A stretch of DNA of 8,241 nucleotides from an uncultured Bacteroidota bacterium (lineage in GTDB: Bacteria; Bacteroidota; Bacteroidia; Chitinophagales; Chitinophagaceae). The stretch is taken from positions 1 through 8,241 of the forward strand of contig CAMPKR010000098.1 of the NCBI GenBank assembly GCA_946887345.1, read 5' to 3'. A program made the position numbers and the translations under genes. Positions 5,713-8,241 of this stretch are shown one piece after another (position 1 is the first letter of the stretch; each line of letters begins with the position of its first letter). The notes under the pieces are model-generated. The model was not told where the DNA came from. It made no database searches and was given only the letters and a program-made list of their open reading frames with translations.

Positions 5713-5749
5713 ATAAAAAAAAGAATGGCCAACGGAAGGGCCATTCTTT
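5713..5749 (-). terminator. Strong intrinsic terminator upstream of the FnIII/T9SS gene
   Basis: AAAGAATGGCC (5720-5730) and GGCCATTCTTT (5739-5749) form a perfect 11-bp stem with an 8-base loop. On the minus strand the stem is followed by an unbroken T-run (complement of 5715-5722). It lies about 200 bases beyond the gyrB stop codon, which already has its own terminator. It therefore either backs that one up or ends a separate small transcript from 5750-5884. It also insulates the FnIII gene from upstream transcription. Confidence 0.88.
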
Positions 5750-5884
5750 CAAACCAGCCTGTAAAGCGTGGTTTTATATTTAAGACTCAATCAAAACAAG
5801 GTGTCGTATATAGCAAACGGGCTGTAAGCCTGCGGCTATATACTAAAGACGAGTGTAAGGGGAAAAATCTTGGGTAGGTTTTAA
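5750..5884. ncRNA. Candidate small structured RNA between two terminators (strand unresolved)
   Basis: These 135 bases have no ATG-started frame of note on either strand and are bounded by strong terminators. They contain a nested hairpin: GTATATAGC (5806-5814) pairs perfectly with GCTATATAC (5835-5843), and inside it GGCT/AGCC (5820-5823 and 5827-5830) closes a GTA loop. A minus-strand transcript would end at the 5749 terminator, and a plus-strand one at the 5885-5925 terminator, which also has a T-run on the plus side. No consensus promoter is visible; TATATTTA at 5775-5782 (plus) is seven of eight to TAnnTTTG. It may instead be an intergenic REP-type repeat. Confidence 0.3.
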
Positions 5885-5925
5885 AAAAAGTAGAACGGGC
5901 CAAAAAGGGGCCCGTTCTACTTTTT
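5883..5925 (-). terminator. gyrB terminator, probably bidirectional
   Basis: AAAAAGTAGAACGGGCC (5885-5901) and GGCCCGTTCTACTTTTT (5909-5925) form a perfect 17-bp stem with a 7-base loop, starting 17 bases after the gyrB stop codon. A- and T-runs on the two sides give a U-tract in both directions. It is the strongest hairpin in the window. Confidence 0.93.
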
Positions 5926-5942
5926 AAGAAAATATCAATAAA

Positions 5943-7931
<1,989 letters not shown>

Positions 7932-8027
7932 CTATCCGAAGTACCTTTTTGTGAGGTAAATCTCTTGAATTTGCCACCTCCGGATGCATGGCAGGAACCA
8001 ATAAAAAATGGTTGAATTTGAACGTTA

Positions 8028-8059
8028 CAAAGGTACGCAAAAACGCCCTTATAAACAAA
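8028..8059 (-). promoter_or_regulatory. gyrB promoter, Bacteroidota type
   Basis: On the minus strand TTTG (8059-8056) is followed after exactly 20 bases by TACCTTTG (8035-8028), a perfect match to the Bacteroidota -33 TTTG / -7 TAnnTTTG promoter. Transcription should start near 8022-8025, giving gyrB a leader of about 100 bases (7923-8022) without an obvious riboswitch. Confidence 0.8.
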
Positions 8060-8241
8060 GAATTTATACAATGTCTTGTGCTGTGAAAATGCCTGTAAAA
8101 TCAGGGCTTTTCAACACGTTTCTCACAATTGGGGAGATAAATTTCAGGCTGCTGCCGTCCAGTGGTTTTTCCTGATTATTTTTTATATCAACGGACAGCA
8201 GTGAACCAGATTAAATTTATTTCTCCTACCCCCTATAAAAG
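8060..8241. other. Gene-free right end with two hairpins
   Basis: No convincing coding frame is present. AAAATGCCTG (8086-8095) and CAGGGCTTTT (8102-8111) form an interrupted stem with a T-run on the plus side, a weak plus-strand terminator. CTGCTGCCGT (8149-8158) pairs with ACGGACAGCAG (8191-8201) with one bulged A across a 32-base AT-rich loop. The second structure could be the end of a mobile element continuing beyond the edge or the leader of a neighbouring gene; nothing here decides it. Confidence 0.35.

Overview
The window looks like chromosomal DNA of a Bacteroidota bacterium, most likely a member of the Chitinophagaceae (family-level placement is inference). The signs are a short-form GyrB without the proteobacterial insert, a small protein ending in a type IX secretion (T9SS) sorting domain, a cysteine-rich lipoprotein with a lipobox, an ECF sigma factor coupled to an envelope protein, mostly weak or absent Shine-Dalgarno sequences, and an exact Bacteroidota-type promoter (TTTG, 20 bases, TAnnTTTG) in front of gyrB.

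Layout, left to right. A truncated minus-strand gene for a helix-turn-helix protein resembling the N-terminus of phage terminase small subunits (1-335) is followed by a short stretch with palindromes and tandem repeats. Next is a plus-strand HUH transposase of the IS200-like/RAYT type (529-1082), broken by an apparent one-base deletion near 976, with hairpin repeats on both sides. A minus-strand exported TPR protein (1249-2271) ends at a clear intrinsic terminator. A small plus-strand lipoprotein gene (2413-2655) precedes about 610 bases without a convincing gene. The first part of that stretch (2656-2905) is a patchwork of repeats, including a hairpin element related to the one upstream of the transposase.

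The most distinctive gene pair is at 3269-5030: an ECF sigma factor whose 3' end overlaps by 20 bases a 397-residue protein. That protein has a short cytoplasmic N-terminus, one inner-membrane helix, a Pro/Gln/Val-rich linker of about 145 residues and a C-terminal domain that looks like an outer-membrane beta-barrel. A one-piece envelope sensor/anti-sigma factor is a reasonable hypothesis. Converging on it is a minus-strand gene for a small exported FnIII plus T9SS-sorting-domain protein (5061-5672) that appears to use a non-ATG start. The two convergent stop codons lie in opposite arms of one predicted hairpin.

Between that gene and gyrB (5943-7922, minus) are two strong intrinsic terminators enclosing about 135 non-coding bases with a nested hairpin, a candidate small RNA or repeat element. 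gyrB is complete and carries all expected catalytic motifs. Its promoter lies about 100 bases upstream of its start codon, and the remaining right end (8060-8241) holds hairpins but no recognisable gene.
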